Below, piece by piece: positions 33,779 to 42,296 of a stretch of DNA of 64,000 nucleotides (position 1 is its first letter; each line of letters opens with the position of its first letter). The position numbers and the translations under genes are program-made. Below the pieces are notes generated by a model, which was given only the letters and a program-made list of their open reading frames with translations, made no database searches and was not told the origin of the DNA. This stretch comes from Embleya hyalina (GTDB lineage: Bacteria; Actinomycetota; Actinomycetes; Streptomycetales; Streptomycetaceae): NCBI RefSeq assembly GCF_003967355.1, contig NZ_BIFH01000033.1, positions 124,001 through 188,000 on the forward strand, read 5' to 3'.

Positions 33779-35065
33779 ATGACCGAGCGCACCACCCCGC
33801 CCGCCGTCCCGGGCGGCCCCCCGTTCACCCACCTGCCCGAGCGATACACGGTGATCTCGGCCGACTGCCACGGCGGCGGCGAGATCCACGGCTATCGCGA
33901 CTACCTGCCCGCCCGCCTGCACGCCGAGTTCGACGCGTGGGTGACCGGCTACGAGATCCCGTACCCGGACCTGAAGGGCGATCTGGGACCGCGCAACTGG
34001 GACTCCGATCGACGGCTGCGCGACCTGGAGGCGGACGGGGTGGTCGCGGAGGTGATCTTCCCGAACACCGTGCCGCCGTTCTTCCCCAAGCCGTCGTTGA
34101 CGGACCAGCCGCCCGCCGCGAACGCCGGCGACCTGGCGCTGCGTTGGGAGGGGCTGAAGGCGCACAACCGCTGGATGGTCGACTTCTGCGCGGCGGCTCC
34201 CGGACGCCGCGCGGGCATCGTCCAGGTCATGCTGCACGACATCCCGGCGGCGGTGGAGGAGATCCGCTGGGCCAAGGAGGCGGGGCTCACCGGCGGCGTG
34301 TTGCTGCCCGGTACTCCGCCCGGCTCCGGCCTGGTGCCGATGTTCGACTACGCGCACTACGAGCCGCTGTGGCGGGTGTGCGAGGAGTTGGGCATGCCGC
34401 TCAACCACCACACCGGCTCGGCCGCGCCGCCGGCCGGGGACACCGACGTGGACAAGGTGGTGTTCCTGACCGAGGTGTCCTGGTGGGCGCACCGCGCGTT
34501 CACCCACCTGGTGGTCTCGGGCGCGATGGACCGCCACCCCGATCTCCAGTTCGTGTTCACCGAGCAGGGCACCGCCTGGATCCCGGAGGAGACCCGCCGG
34601 CTGGACTACTACTGGCACCGGATGAGCACCGCGGTCGGCTCCCAGGAGTACGAGTGGGGCAGCGAACTGGTCGGCCGGATGGCGCTCAAGCCCAGCGAGT
34701 ACTGGGCCCGGCAGTGCCACGTCGGGGCCAGCTTCCAGCGTCCCGCCGAGGCCAGGCTGCGCTATCAGGTGGGCGTGGACCGGGTCATGTGGGGCAGCGA
34801 CTACCCGCACAAGGAGGCCAGCCACCCGTTCAGTCGCGAGGCGCTCCAGCTCACCTACAACGGCATCGACCCGGTCGAGGTCGCGGCCATGGTCGGCGGC
34901 AACGCGGCGAAGCTGTACGGCTTCGACCTCGACGCGCTGGCCCCGATCGCGGCCCGGGTGGGCCCCAGGGTCGAGCAGGTCTGGGCACCGCTCGCGCCGG
35001 AGGACATCCCGGTCGGCGCGGACAAGTGCCCGGCGTTCGTCGGCGTGACCGGCGTCAAGCCGTAG
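33779..35065 (+). CDS. Amidohydrolase_2-family (ACMSD-like barrel) protein 2
   Basis: 428-residue paralogue of the preceding protein. The matching segments are SADCHGGG, LNHHTGSAAPP and WGSDYPHKEASHPF; the latter, with Asp and His, is the C-terminal metal site. The first motif is DCH where the paralogue has DTH. Two adjacent barrel proteins could act as consecutive enzymes or as a hetero-oligomer. The operon ends here and a strong hairpin follows about 130 bp downstream. Confidence 0.85.
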   Translation: MTERTTPPAVPGGPPFTHLPERYTVISADCHGGGEIHGYRDYLPARLHAEFDAWVTGYEIPYPDLKGDLGPRNWDSDRRLRDLEADGVVAEVIFPNTVPPFFPKPSLTDQPPAANAGDLALRWEGLKAHNRWMVDFCAAAPGRRAGIVQVMLHDIPAAVEEIRWAKEAGLTGGVLLPGTPPGSGLVPMFDYAHYEPLWRVCEELGMPLNHHTGSAAPPAGDTDVDKVVFLTEVSWWAHRAFTHLVVSGAMDRHPDLQFVFTEQGTAWIPEETRRLDYYWHRMSTAVGSQEYEWGSELVGRMALKPSEYWARQCHVGASFQRPAEARLRYQVGVDRVMWGSDYPHKEASHPFSREALQLTYNGIDPVEVAAMVGGNAAKLYGFDLDALAPIAARVGPRVEQVWAPLAPEDIPVGADKCPAFVGVTGVKP

Positions 35066-35197
35066 CGGGGCCGGCGAGCGAGCCGTAGCCGGGCCACGAC
35101 CGCACCGTGGGCGGGCCGGCACCGCGCCCGCCGGCGAGGCGCGGCCGGGCCCCTGCCGTGCCGGTGGTCGAGCGCGACCGCCTGCGCGGATCCCGTC

Positions 35198-35235
35198 GTC
35201 GGCGGGGTCGGAACCCCCGTTCCGGCCCCGCCGAC
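35198..35235 (+). terminator. Hairpin terminator for the decarboxylase operon
   Basis: GTCGGCGGGGTCGGAAC (35198-35214) pairs with GTTCCGGCCCCGCCGAC (35219-35235), a 17-bp stem with one T-G wobble and loop CCCC, 133 bp after the operon's last stop. The following gene at 35336 has its own promoter-like element. Confidence 0.8.
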
Positions 35236-35322
35236 ACCGGCGCCGCGAGCGGTGTGACGCCTTGCACAGGGCTTCGCGCCGGCCGGCGGGCGATTTTTCC
35301 GGTGAATCGTGTCGGCACGGCC

Positions 35323-35328
35323 TAGAGT
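35323..35328 (+). promoter_or_regulatory. Possible -10 for leaderless methyltransferase transcript
   Basis: TAGAGT is 7 bp from the ATG at 35336 with no ribosome binding site between them, the geometry of a leaderless message. No clear -35 is seen. Confidence 0.4.
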
Positions 35329-35335
35329 CCGAGCC

Positions 35336-36139
35336 ATGACTCGACCGGACTGGGCTCCAGAGCACATCGACATCACGCGCGCCAGCGTCGCCCGCGTCTA
35401 CGACTACGCGCTCGGCGGCGCGCACAACTTCGCGGTCGACCGCGAGGCCGCGGAACTGGTCACCCAGGCCATGCCCGAGTTGCGCGACGTGCTGCGCGGG
35501 AACCGGGTCTTCCTCACCCGTGCCGTCCACCACCTGTTGGACCTGGGCATCCGGCAGTTCCTCGATCTGGGCTCGGGCATCCCGACCGTGGGCAACGTGC
35601 ACGAGATCGCGCACAAGGCCGACCCGGACGCGCGGGTGGTGTACGTGGACAACGACCCGGTCGCCGTCGCGCACAGCCAACTGCTGCTCGCGGACAACCC
35701 GAACGCGACCATGGTGGGCGCCGACCTGACCGATCCGGCCAAGGTGATCGACTCGCCCGAGGTGCGCAAGCTGATCGACTTCTCCCAGCCGGTCGGCGTG
35801 CTGATCGTGTCGGTGCTGCACTTCCTGCCGGACGAGGCGGACCCCGTCGGCGTGGTGCGCCAGTACATGGACGCCACCGTCCCCGGCAGCCACCTGGCCC
35901 TGTCGCACGCGCACCGCAGCGAGGAGCGCCCGGCCGGGATGGATCGCGCGCTCAGCGAGTACTCGTCCAACGTGCAGCAGATGCACGCCCGTTCGCACGA
36001 CGGGATCCTGGCCGTCTTCGGCGACCTGGAACTGCTGCCCGCCCGCCTGGTCCCGGTCGACGTGTGGGGCCCCGAGGGCCGGCTCGGCGACCCGGTGGTG
36101 AAGCTGCCTCAGCTGGCGGGCGTCGCGGTCAAGGCCTGA
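35336..36139 (+). CDS. SAM-dependent methyltransferase, DUF574 type
   Basis: 267-residue protein of the actinomycete S-adenosyl-methyltransferase family once called DUF574. The family start is DITRASVARVYDYALGGAHN, the SAM pocket is FLDLGSGIPTVGNVHEIA and VVYVDNDPVAVAHSQLLL, and VLHFLPDEADP and YMDATVPGSHLALSHAH follow. The catalytic domain is complete. Substrate is unknown; paralogues are numerous in streptomycetes. The start is set by ATG after a -10-like TAGAGT. The end overlaps the convergent SnoaL-like gene by 31 bp. Confidence 0.9.
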   Translation: MTRPDWAPEHIDITRASVARVYDYALGGAHNFAVDREAAELVTQAMPELRDVLRGNRVFLTRAVHHLLDLGIRQFLDLGSGIPTVGNVHEIAHKADPDARVVYVDNDPVAVAHSQLLLADNPNATMVGADLTDPAKVIDSPEVRKLIDFSQPVGVLIVSVLHFLPDEADPVGVVRQYMDATVPGSHLALSHAHRSEERPAGMDRALSEYSSNVQQMHARSHDGILAVFGDLELLPARLVPVDVWGPEGRLGDPVVKLPQLAGVAVKA

Positions 36140-36546
36140 GCGGCCGGCACCGGGTTGTAGAACTCGCGTTGGCCGACCACCAGACCGTCCCGGAAGGTCA
36201 ACACCGCGATGTAGGTGTTGGCGTAGGGCCGGTCCGTGGTCCGGGCCCGACCCGTCCCGGTGAACTCGACGATCACGGTGTCCGGGTCCACGCACTCGTG
36301 GACCCGGGTCACCGTCAGGTTCAGCTCGAAGACGCCGAGCGCGATCGCGAGGTAGGTCTCCACCGCGGCCCGGCCCTCGATCCGCACCGGCGGCGCGGCG
36401 TAGGGGAATTCGAGCACGACGTCGGGGTGGTAGCAGGCCACCTGGGCGGCGCGGTCGCCCGCGCCGACGGCGGCGAGCAGCCGTTCGGCGACGCGGGTGT
36501 GGCGCGCGCGACGTGCCTCGGCCGGTTCGGTCGAATCCGTGGTCAT
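36109..36546 (-). CDS. SnoaL-like/NTF2-fold protein
   Basis: 145-residue NTF2-fold protein: RLLAAVGAGDRAAQVACYHP, DVVLEFPYAAPPVRIEGRAA and VETYLAIALG, then DTVIVEFTGTGRARTTDRPY and EFYNPV. This is the SnoaL/ketosteroid isomerase-like fold, which covers cyclases, isomerases and binding proteins, so a function cannot be assigned. It is convergent with and overlaps the methyltransferase end by 31 bp. The MFS gene lies 53 bp further along, on the same strand and downstream in transcription. Confidence 0.87.
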   Translation of the reverse strand: MTTDSTEPAEARRARHTRVAERLLAAVGAGDRAAQVACYHPDVVLEFPYAAPPVRIEGRAAVETYLAIALGVFELNLTVTRVHECVDPDTVIVEFTGTGRARTTDRPYANTYIAVLTFRDGLVVGQREFYNPVPAAQALTATPAS

Positions 36547-36599
36547 GGCCGCACCCTGGCGCAGATCGGCCCGCGATGGAAGATCGCCCGCACGTGGAA

Positions 36600-37895
36600 T
36601 CAGGCCGCGGCGGGTTCACCGTCCGTGACGGGCACCGCGTACGTCTCGGGCAGCAGGAGCAGGCACGTCGCGCTGACCGTCGCCGCGCCCGCCAGATAGG
36701 CCGCGACGCCCCACGGTGTGCCGTCGCCGCGGGCCAGTTCGGTGGCCACCATCGGGGTCAGCGCACCGCCGAGCACCCCGCCCAGGTTGTACGCGGTGGA
36801 CGCGCCGGTACAGCGCACCCGCGGCTCGAACATCTCGGACAGGTAGGCCCCGACCACCGAGAACATCGCCATGAACGCGACCAGCGTGCCCAGACAGCCC
36901 AGGGTCATCCACATCGGCTCGCCGGTGGCCAGCAGGCCGAGCATCGGGAACGCCCACAGGCCCATCCCCGCACAGCCCACCAGGCACATCGGTTTGCGCC
37001 CGTACCGATCGCCCACCACGGCGAACAGCGGGGTGACCAGGGCCATCCCGGTCACCGCGATCATGATGCAGGCCAGCATCGTGGTGCGCCCGACCGTGGG
37101 CCGGTCGTCGGCGTACTGCAGGGACCAGGTGGTGGTCAGGTAGAAGCCCACGTAGCCGCAGGCCAGCGCGCCCGCGGTGAGCAGGACCAGGCGCCAGTGC
37201 CCGCGCAGGAGTTCGGCGACCGGACTCGGCGAGGTCTCGTTGTCGGCCACGAGCGCGCGAAACGCGGGCGTCTCCTCGACCGAGGCCCGCAGCATAAGCC
37301 CGCCGGCCGCGAGCACCCCGGCGAACAGGAACGGGACCCGCCACCCCCACGCGTGGAACTGCGCGTCGGTCAGCGACCCGGACAGGATCAACATCAGCCC
37401 GTTGGCGAGCAGGAATCCGAGCGAGGGGCCGGCCTGGGGGATCCCGGCCCACAGCGCCCGCCGCCCCGGCGGCGCGTGCTCGGCGGCCAGCAACACCGCG
37501 CCGCCCCACTCGCCGCCGACGCCGAAGCCCTGGCAGAACCGCAACACCACCAGCAGGATCGGCGCGGCCACGCCGATCCGGTCGTAGGTCGGCAGGAGCC
37601 CGACCAACACGGTGGCCACACCGGTCAGGACGAGCGACACCACCAGGACCGGCCGCCGCCCGCGCCGATCGCCCAGGCGCCCGAACACCACCGCACCGAG
37701 CGGGCGCGAGACGAATCCGACCGCGTAGGTCGCGAACGCCGCGAGGGTGCCGGCGATCGGCGAGAAGCCGGGAAAGAACAGCGGCCCGAGCACCAGGGCG
37801 GCGGCGGTGCCGTAGACGAAGAAGTCGTAGAACTCGATCGCGGTACCGGCGAAGGACGCCGCCGCGATCCGGACCATGGAGACATTTCGAGTCAC
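36600..37895 (-). CDS. MFS transporter, metabolite:H+ symporter (MHS) type
   Basis: 431-residue twelve-helix transporter of the MHS branch (sugar/organic acid : proton symporters). It begins with AAASFAGTAIEFYDFFVYG, a hallmark of MHS proteins such as ShiA, ProP and KgtP, and has the loop 2-3 signature GRLGDRRGRRPVL. The GTG at 37895 was kept; ATG 37877 is an in-frame alternative that would remove 6 residues, and no clear ribosome binding site favours either. Substrate is unknown; small carboxylates are most common for this branch. Confidence 0.9.
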   Translation of the reverse strand: MTRNVSMVRIAAASFAGTAIEFYDFFVYGTAAALVLGPLFFPGFSPIAGTLAAFATYAVGFVSRPLGAVVFGRLGDRRGRRPVLVVSLVLTGVATVLVGLLPTYDRIGVAAPILLVVLRFCQGFGVGGEWGGAVLLAAEHAPPGRRALWAGIPQAGPSLGFLLANGLMLILSGSLTDAQFHAWGWRVPFLFAGVLAAGGLMLRASVEETPAFRALVADNETSPSPVAELLRGHWRLVLLTAGALACGYVGFYLTTTWSLQYADDRPTVGRTTMLACIMIAVTGMALVTPLFAVVGDRYGRKPMCLVGCAGMGLWAFPMLGLLATGEPMWMTLGCLGTLVAFMAMFSVVGAYLSEMFEPRVRCTGASTAYNLGGVLGGALTPMVATELARGDGTPWGVAAYLAGAATVSATCLLLLPETYAVPVTDGEPAAA

Positions 37896-38071
37896 ACCCC
37901 GCCCAACGACCGGGTGGGATCATGGTCACCCGGGCGGCCGTCACCCGTCCGGCCGCGGCCTGCCGAGCCTTTCTCGACGACCCTCGCGGGATTCGTCCGT
38001 ACCCGCTCCGGCGTCGGTCCGGTGATCCGCGTCGGTGTCGGGTGGAGGTTCGGGGTTGGCCCGCGGGTCCG

Positions 38072-39301
38072 CTACCGGGGGTGGGGGGCGGTTGGTCGTG
38101 GGGGTGGGCCGGCGAGGATGCGGCGCCAGGTCGAGGGGGACAGGGTGTCTTGGGAGTCCTGGTGGGTGATGCGGGCGAGGGTGTGTCCGGGGGCCGTGAG
38201 GGCGGTGGTGGCGGACCACAGGGCGCCGGGGATTCGGCGGGGTTCGTGGCGCAGGCTCAGGGACTCCTCCGCGGTGTCGCGGTAGGGCCGCAGGCGTAGT
38301 GCGATGCGGAGCATTTCCCGGGCGGCGTGGCGGCGGCCGGCTCGGGCGGCGGTCCACACGCCCGCGTGGGCCTGGCGGGTGCGGACGTCGGGGCGGCCCC
38401 ACGGCATCGAGGGCGGCGTCTCGCCCCGGGAGACCGCGATCAGCGCGGCGACCAGGTCGGTGCCGCTCGCGGCGGCGTTGCCCGGCTCGGTCAGACAGGG
38501 GCGCACGTTCAGCCAGGCCGGCCCCGACGCGGTGCGCACGGCGTCCAGGGACAGGGCGCCGTGCCAGCCGAGGTGGCCGCCGAGCATTGCCACCTGTTCG
38601 CGGATGTCGGGCGCGACCACGCTGCGCCGCACCGCCGGACCGTGCAGATGCTCGTACGCGTGCACCGCGACCAGTCGGCCGTGCTCGAACACCGCCTGGG
38701 CGGACAGGACCGGACCCGCCGCGGGCTCCTGCACCAACACCCCGGCGCCGTCCACGAACGCGCCGTCGCGCTCCAACTCGTCGGCCAGGCGCAGCAGTTG
38801 TTCGCGCCGCTCGACCCGATGCGAGCCGAGCAGGGTCTTGATCCAGAGCGGCGGGTCGGCGACCTGGCGCAGTTCCTCGGCGGTGTGCACCACCACCGTC
38901 CCGGCCGGCTGCGGCATGCCGATCTCGGTCAGCGTGCTCGCCGCCGAGGCGCGGTCCGCGACGCGACGCAGCGCGGCGAACGACGGTACGGCCAAGGCCA
39001 CTCCGTGCGCGGTGATCCGCTCCGGGGCCCGGGCCAGCACCGCGACGTGTTCGTCGGTGGGCAGCAGCACGTCGTACGGCTCGGCGCCGAGCACCGCCTC
39101 CGCCCGGGCCAGCCAGGCCCACGGATCCGTGCCGAAGGCGGGCACCTCGTACACCCTCGCGACCGACGGGGGGCGACCCGGGATCGGCCGACCGGGCGGC
39201 GCCAACACCGCCGGCTCGTGCCCGGATCGCCCGATCGCCACCGCGATCTGACGTGACGTCACCCCGAAGCCGTCCCCTAGCAGCACGCGCACGGGGGTCA
39301 T
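38072..39301 (-). CDS. ATP-grasp family ligase-like protein
   Basis: 409-residue protein with ATP-grasp features. VRVLLGDGFGVTSRQIAVAI is the N-terminal Rossmann-like domain, LLPTDEHVAVLARA and LTEIGMPQPAGTVVVHTAEE lead into the grasp, and PPLWIKTLLGSHRVE plus GVLVQEPAAGPVLSAQAVF line the ATP pocket. LDAVRTASGPAWLNVRPCLT provides the metal-binding region. Long C-terminal tail from about residue 300 is Arg-rich. Such proteins resemble carbamoyl-phosphate synthase large-chain-like ligases. Acceptor and donor are not inferable. It begins divergently from the DUF6412-type gene. Confidence 0.83.
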   Translation of the reverse strand: MTPVRVLLGDGFGVTSRQIAVAIGRSGHEPAVLAPPGRPIPGRPPSVARVYEVPAFGTDPWAWLARAEAVLGAEPYDVLLPTDEHVAVLARAPERITAHGVALAVPSFAALRRVADRASAASTLTEIGMPQPAGTVVVHTAEELRQVADPPLWIKTLLGSHRVERREQLLRLADELERDGAFVDGAGVLVQEPAAGPVLSAQAVFEHGRLVAVHAYEHLHGPAVRRSVVAPDIREQVAMLGGHLGWHGALSLDAVRTASGPAWLNVRPCLTEPGNAAASGTDLVAALIAVSRGETPPSMPWGRPDVRTRQAHAGVWTAARAGRRHAAREMLRIALRLRPYRDTAEESLSLRHEPRRIPGALWSATTALTAPGHTLARITHQDSQDTLSPSTWRRILAGPPPRPTAPHPR

Positions 39302-39389
39302 CCTGGCACACCCGTCCGCCGTCGGAGCGGGCGGAATTCGTCGGCTCGGGCCCGCGTGCGGGGGTCTCGGGCGGAATAGGATGATGTGC

Positions 39390-39716
39390 ATGTATCGCCG
39401 GGGTCGGATCACCGCGTCGACGTCGCCGATCGCGACGCTGCTCGTGCTGATCGGCCCGGGGCTGTTCGTGGACGGGGCGTTGCCCGCCCTGGTCGCCGTC
39501 GCGGTGACCGTCGTCCTCGCCCTGGCCGGCGCCGCCGCGGCGTGGGCGCCCTCCGCCGAGTGGGCGCGGGCGCGCGGCGCGGCGCTGCGCAGACGGGCCG
39601 ACCGGTTGGCGTTCCTGCCCTCGCGCGATCCCGACGCGCCGGGTCGAGCACGGCCCCGAGCGCCGGGAACGGGCCCGGCGGCCCACCGCCGACCCGACCG
39701 CCTCGGCATCGCGTAG
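39390..39716 (+). CDS. DUF6412-type small membrane protein
   Basis: 108-residue protein. Hydrophobic stretches SPIATLLVLIGPGLFVDGAL and VAVAVTVVLALAGAAAAWA form two likely helices; the tail ADRLAFLPSRDPDAPGRARP carries the FLPxRDPDAxGRxRPRAPG motif I associate with DUF6412 proteins of streptomycetes. The next gene on the same strand is a YidC-like insertase 101 bp away, a pairing that supports the call. ATG 39390 is preferred; ATGs at 39381 and 39384 are near. The mRNA may be nearly leaderless: GAATAGGAT precedes them. Confidence 0.75.
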   Translation: MYRRGRITASTSPIATLLVLIGPGLFVDGALPALVAVAVTVVLALAGAAAAWAPSAEWARARGAALRRRADRLAFLPSRDPDAPGRARPRAPGTGPAAHRRPDRLGIA

Positions 39717-39817
39717 CGCCCCGCACCCGCGTTCGCTCTCGCTCCCGATCCCGGTCCGGTGACTTCGGCACGGCCGCCCGACGCATCCCGATTCCCGCGT
39801 CACGGAAGGCCCTTCCC

Positions 39818-40501
39818 ATGTTCGGCATCCCTGTTCTCGGCGTCGCGCACGACGTCCTGCTCACCCTCGCCGACGCGCTCGCGCCGCTGCTCGGCACCGG
39901 CTCGGTGGCCGGCGCCGTGGTCGTGTTCACCGCGTGCGTCCGGCTCGTCATGGTCCCGTTGGGCTACGCCCAGGCCCGCGCCGAGGTGGCCCGCGCCCGG
40001 CTCGCCCCGCAGGTCGAGCGGCTGCGCCAGAGGTACGCCCGGGACCCGCGGCGACTCGCCCGCGAACTCGGCGCGCTGCACCGGCGATCCGGTATCTCGA
40101 TGTTCGCCGGTGTACTGCCGGCCCTGGCCGGACTGCCATTCCTGTTCCTGACCTACCGACTCTTCGCCGGCGACCGCGATCTCCTGGGCCACACCCTCGT
40201 GGGCGCGCCGCTCGGCCTGCACCCGGTGGCCGGCCTCGGCGGGCCGCACACCCCCGTGCTGCTCGCCCTGATCGCGCTGATCGCGGGCGTGGCCCGGGTC
40301 GGGTACCGCCGGGCCGCCGCGGTGCCGAACACCCCCGCCCCGCTTCGGTGGATGCCCTTCGCCACGGTCCCGACCGCCGCGTTCGCCCCGCTCGCGGTCG
40401 GCCTGTACCTGCTCACGAGCACCGCGTGGACCACCGCCGAGCGGCCGTTGTTGCGCCGACTGGCGACGGCTCGTGCGGATCGCGTCGTACCCGGGCACTA
40501 G
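39818..40501 (+). CDS. YidC/Oxa1/Alb3-family membrane insertase, short form
   Basis: 227-residue YidC-like protein. It has the conserved arrangement of a first transmembrane segment (AVVVFTACVRLVMVPLGYA), a basic cytoplasmic helical hairpin (ARLAPQVERLRQRYARDPRR), and further helices (FAGVLPALAGLPFLFLTYRL, TPVLLALIALIAGVARVGY, TAAFAPLAVGLYLLTSTAW). The substrate-groove arginine is consistent with CVRLVMVPLG. It is shorter than main YidC and lacks a signal peptide, so it is an accessory paralogue. ATG 39818 has GGAAGG upstream with 8-base spacing. Confidence 0.85.
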   Translation: MFGIPVLGVAHDVLLTLADALAPLLGTGSVAGAVVVFTACVRLVMVPLGYAQARAEVARARLAPQVERLRQRYARDPRRLARELGALHRRSGISMFAGVLPALAGLPFLFLTYRLFAGDRDLLGHTLVGAPLGLHPVAGLGGPHTPVLLALIALIAGVARVGYRRAAAVPNTPAPLRWMPFATVPTAAFAPLAVGLYLLTSTAWTTAERPLLRRLATARADRVVPGH

Positions 40502-40554
40502 CGTTTCGGGCAGTGACGACGTGAATCTGATCCGCGATCGGAAAAGGGCACCCC

Positions 40555-41517
40555 ATGGCAACGAACAAGTTCGGCGCGACCTGTGCCACGTGCACGACCT
40601 ATGTCAAGGCCGGCGACGGGCTGTTGGTCCGCCGGGACGGCAAGTGGGTTACGTACTGCGCCGATTGCGGCGAGCCGAAGCCCGCCGCGCCGCCGCGCGG
40701 CAATCACGACGGCTGGCACCGTGGGCCGATGGCGGCGTTCGACGTGGAGACCTCCGGAATCGATCCGCTCTCCGATTTCATCGTCACCGCCGCCCTGGTG
40801 GACTCGACCGGTACCCGGCGGTCCTGGCTGATCGACCCGGGGGAGCGGGAGATTCCCGCCGAGGCGACCGCGATCCACGGGATCGACACCGCGCGCGCCC
40901 GGGCCGAGGGACGCCAACCCGCCCTGTGCCTGGCCGAGATCGGTGCGGCGATGGCCGAATACCTGGCCGCCGGCACCCCGATCGCGATCTACAACGCGCC
41001 GTTCGACCTGACCATCCTGCAGGCCGAGCTGCACCGCCACAACCTGCCGCAACTCCCTTACACGGCACCGATCATCGACCCGCTGGTGATCGACAAGCAG
41101 CTCGACCGCTACCGCAAGGGCAAGCGCACCCTCGCGGCCACCAGCGCGTTCTACGAGGTGGTGCTCACCGACGCGCACACCGCCGACGGCGACGCGCTGG
41201 CGTGCCTGCTGCTCGCCCAGGACCTGGGCGCGCGTTTCCCGGAGTTGGCCGCCGACTCGCTGCGCACGCTGCACGAGAAGCAGGTGCAGTGGTACGCCGA
41301 GCAGGCGGCCTCGCTGCAGAGCTACTTCGATCGGCGCAACCCCGACGGCGGCGGCGCGGTCGTCGACCCGAACTGGCCGGTGATTCCCGGCGGTCCGGAC
41401 GGGCCGGGCTCGCCGAGCCTGCCGGGCACCACCGGTGGATCGAGCGCGTGGCGGGCGGCGGACGCGGAGCCGAGCCTGTCCGGGTCGAGCGCCTGGCGGC
41501 CGGAGGCGGGGGAGTAG
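40555..41517 (+). CDS. DEDDh 3'-5' exonuclease with N-terminal zinc motif
   Basis: 320-residue protein. A short N-terminal zinc-binding motif (CATCTTYVKAGDG then CADCGEP, two CxxC) precedes a DEDDh exonuclease domain: AFDVETSG (Exo I, D and E), YNAPFDLTIL (Exo II, Asp) and HTADGDALACL (Exo III, His and Asp). This is the fold of the DNA polymerase III epsilon subunit. The zinc motif plus exonuclease layout is typical of a streptomycete family of uncharacterised exonucleases. The C-terminus is Gly/Ser-rich and probably disordered. Confidence 0.92.
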   Translation: MATNKFGATCATCTTYVKAGDGLLVRRDGKWVTYCADCGEPKPAAPPRGNHDGWHRGPMAAFDVETSGIDPLSDFIVTAALVDSTGTRRSWLIDPGEREIPAEATAIHGIDTARARAEGRQPALCLAEIGAAMAEYLAAGTPIAIYNAPFDLTILQAELHRHNLPQLPYTAPIIDPLVIDKQLDRYRKGKRTLAATSAFYEVVLTDAHTADGDALACLLLAQDLGARFPELAADSLRTLHEKQVQWYAEQAASLQSYFDRRNPDGGGAVVDPNWPVIPGGPDGPGSPSLPGTTGGSSAWRAADAEPSLSGSSAWRPEAGE

Positions 41518-41550
41518 CCGGCGGGTGCCACGAGCGGCCGGCACCGTGCG

Positions 41551-42243
41551 CTACGCCGCGGCCGGGGTGCGCAGCCGGCCGTCGATCAGTTCCACCGTCC
41601 GGTCCGCGTGCGGCAGGTGGCCGCGGTCGTGGGTGACCAGGACCGTGGCCGCGCCGCTCGTGCGGGTCAGCTCGGCGAGCAACGTCACGATCGCGGCGCC
41701 GCGTTCGTGGTCCAGCGCGCCGGTGGGTTCGTCGACCAGGAGCACGCTCGGTTCGTGCATCAGCGCCCGGGCGATGTTCACCCGCTGCCGCTGACCGCCG
41801 GAGAGCCGGTGCGGACGGTGCTGCGCCCGGTCCGCGAGGCCGACCCGGTCGAGCAGTTCGAGCGCCCGGGCGCGGGCCTTGCGCGCACTGCCGCCGGCCA
41901 GGTGCGCCATCACCTGAAGCTGCTCGACACACGTCAACGAGGCGAGCAGGTTCGGCTGCTGGAACACGATCCCGATGGTGTTCCGGCGCAACCGGGCCCG
42001 CTCGGCCGGCCGCAGGGCGACCGCGTCCAGGCCGGCGATCGACACGCGGCCCGCGTCCGGCGTGGTCAGCGTCGCGGCGACGGCGAGCAGGCTCGACTTG
42101 CCGGACCCCGACGGCCCGACCACGGCGGTCAGCGTCCCGGGCGGCACCGCCAGCGAGACCCGGTCCAGCGCGGTCAGCCGACCGTCGCCGTCGGGATAGG
42201 TGAGCGTCACGTCGGCGAGTTCCAGGCCGGGGGACGGGTGCAT
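41551..42243 (-). CDS. ABC transporter ATP-binding protein (MacB/LolD type)
   Basis: 230-residue ATPase. Walker A GPSGSGKSS, Q-loop VFQQPNL, signature LSGGQRQR, Walker B SVLLVDEPTGALD and H-loop VTHDR are complete. DEPTGALD and pairing with an FtsX-like permease mark the MacB/LolD group. The chosen ATG at 42243 has GAGAGG upstream. An ATG at 42300 overlapping the permease stop (ATGA) would add 19 Pro/Ser-rich residues. The pair is divergent from a two-component system likely to control it. Confidence 0.92.
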   Translation of the reverse strand: MHPSPGLELADVTLTYPDGDGRLTALDRVSLAVPPGTLTAVVGPSGSGKSSLLAVAATLTTPDAGRVSIAGLDAVALRPAERARLRRNTIGIVFQQPNLLASLTCVEQLQVMAHLAGGSARKARARALELLDRVGLADRAQHRPHRLSGGQRQRVNIARALMHEPSVLLVDEPTGALDHERGAAIVTLLAELTRTSGAATVLVTHDRGHLPHADRTVELIDGRLRTPAAA

Positions 42244-42296
42244 GGCGGGCCTCTCGGGCGTGGGGGAATCGGGCTGCGGGCTCGTCGCCGGACACC

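Noticed and set aside
30506-36619. A very long open frame on the minus strand across the decarboxylase operon and methyltransferase
   Set aside because: It spans six well-supported genes and intergenic DNA, has Arg/His/Val-rich composition and no family motifs. It is an antisense artefact of high third-position GC.
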